64,000 bases of DNA. It comes from an uncultured Polaribacter sp. Its GTDB lineage: Bacteria > Bacteroidota > Bacteroidia > Flavobacteriales > Flavobacteriaceae. The notes beneath the pieces were generated by a model. It had not been told where the DNA came from, did no database searches, and saw only the letters and a list, made by a program, of their open reading frames with translations. Position 1 is the stretch's first letter. Each line of letters opens with the position of its first letter. Position numbers and translations under genes: made by a program. Positions 63,926-64,000 of the stretch are shown in pieces. The DNA lies in the NCBI RefSeq assembly GCF_947501385.1, contig NZ_CANMVP010000015.1, positions 51,260-115,259 on the forward strand, read 5' to 3'.

Positions 63926-64000
63926 TCAGTATTCAGTATTCAGTATTCAGTATTCAGTATTCAGTATTCAGTATTCAGTATTCAGTATTCAGTATTCAGT
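63924..64000. repeat. Tandem heptamer repeat ATTCAGT, eleven perfect units, reaching the window edge
   Basis: Eleven exact copies of ATTCAGT (77 bp) continue off the window. The first two bases form part of the MerR ATG on the minus strand, so the array is the 5' region of that gene. Because 7 is not a multiple of 3 and every frame contains TGA, it cannot be coding. Copy-number change by slippage would alter promoter spacing. Confidence 0.95.

Noticed and set aside
63924..64000. Repeats taken as a possible CRISPR array
   Set aside because: Units are 7 bp, directly adjacent and without spacers, and there are no cas genes.

Overview
The window is a stretch of chromosome from a member of the Bacteroidota, almost certainly a marine-type Flavobacteriaceae. 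The evidence is low G+C with AT-rich intergenic DNA, near-absence of Shine-Dalgarno sequences, TAnnTTTG -7 boxes upstream of several genes, a TamL/TamB pair, a GLPGLI-family protein, type IX-secreted proteins with C-terminal sorting domains, a FecI/FecR-type sigma/anti-sigma pair, and the CcoI/Fnr/HemN neighbourhood of flavobacterial cbb3 oxidase loci. I cannot name the genus from the sequence alone.

Layout. 1-4.4 kb: microaerobic and haem functions (hemN cut by the window edge, a cupin, the copper P-type ATPase ccoI and a divergent Crp/Fnr regulator with a TGAT-N4-ATCA operator between them). 4.4-11.8 kb: tamL and tamB, outer-membrane assembly. 11.8-15 kb: a rearranged region with a miniature inverted-repeat element, a head-to-head fusion of a truncated PKD-type adhesin gene to a truncated SusC-type receptor gene, and a FecR/ECF-sigma pair left without an intact receptor. 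15.2-20.6 kb: two large secreted proteins (a BNR/Ycf48-like protein and a leucine-rich-repeat protein) separated by a second inverted-repeat element. 21-36.4 kb: a two-component system, then two divergent operons that look like one energy module: a universal stress protein plus a V-type ATPase (A-B-E-DUF2764-D-I-K) on the minus strand, and a universal stress protein, a tiny lipoprotein and a succinate dehydrogenase/fumarate reductase (cytochrome b, flavoprotein, iron-sulfur protein) on the plus strand. Base composition from about 15 to 36.4 kb is visibly richer in G+C than the flanks, and the block ends next to the 3' end of an initiator tRNA gene, so it may be an acquired island.

37-44.9 kb: housekeeping GTPases era and der, a GLPGLI protein, a GAF-domain protein and an HD-hydrolase fused to a Pycsar-effector-like transmembrane domain. 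45-49.6 kb: an oxidised-methionine/redox cluster (msrB, msrA, selO, DUF427, a frameshifted small gene, an aldo/keto reductase and a divergent second MsrA). 49.7-54.6 kb: a molybdenum hydroxylase of isoquinoline-oxidoreductase type with its own dihaem cytochrome, XdhC chaperone and cytidylyltransferase. 54.6-58.3 kb: a phosphoesterase fused to an Omp85-like barrel. 58.3-64 kb: DUF423, a lipoprotein, a LemA/TPM operon, and a MerR regulator with an acyl-CoA dehydrogenase. Eleven perfect copies of a 7-bp tandem repeat abut the MerR start codon and run off the window.

The most notable features are a family of inverted-repeat elements (three copies with target duplications, one supplying the stop codon of a histidine kinase), the double-truncation junction near 12.69 kb, the candidate Fnr-regulated anaerobic energy island, the orphan HD-PycTM protein, and the heptamer repeat at the MerR start.
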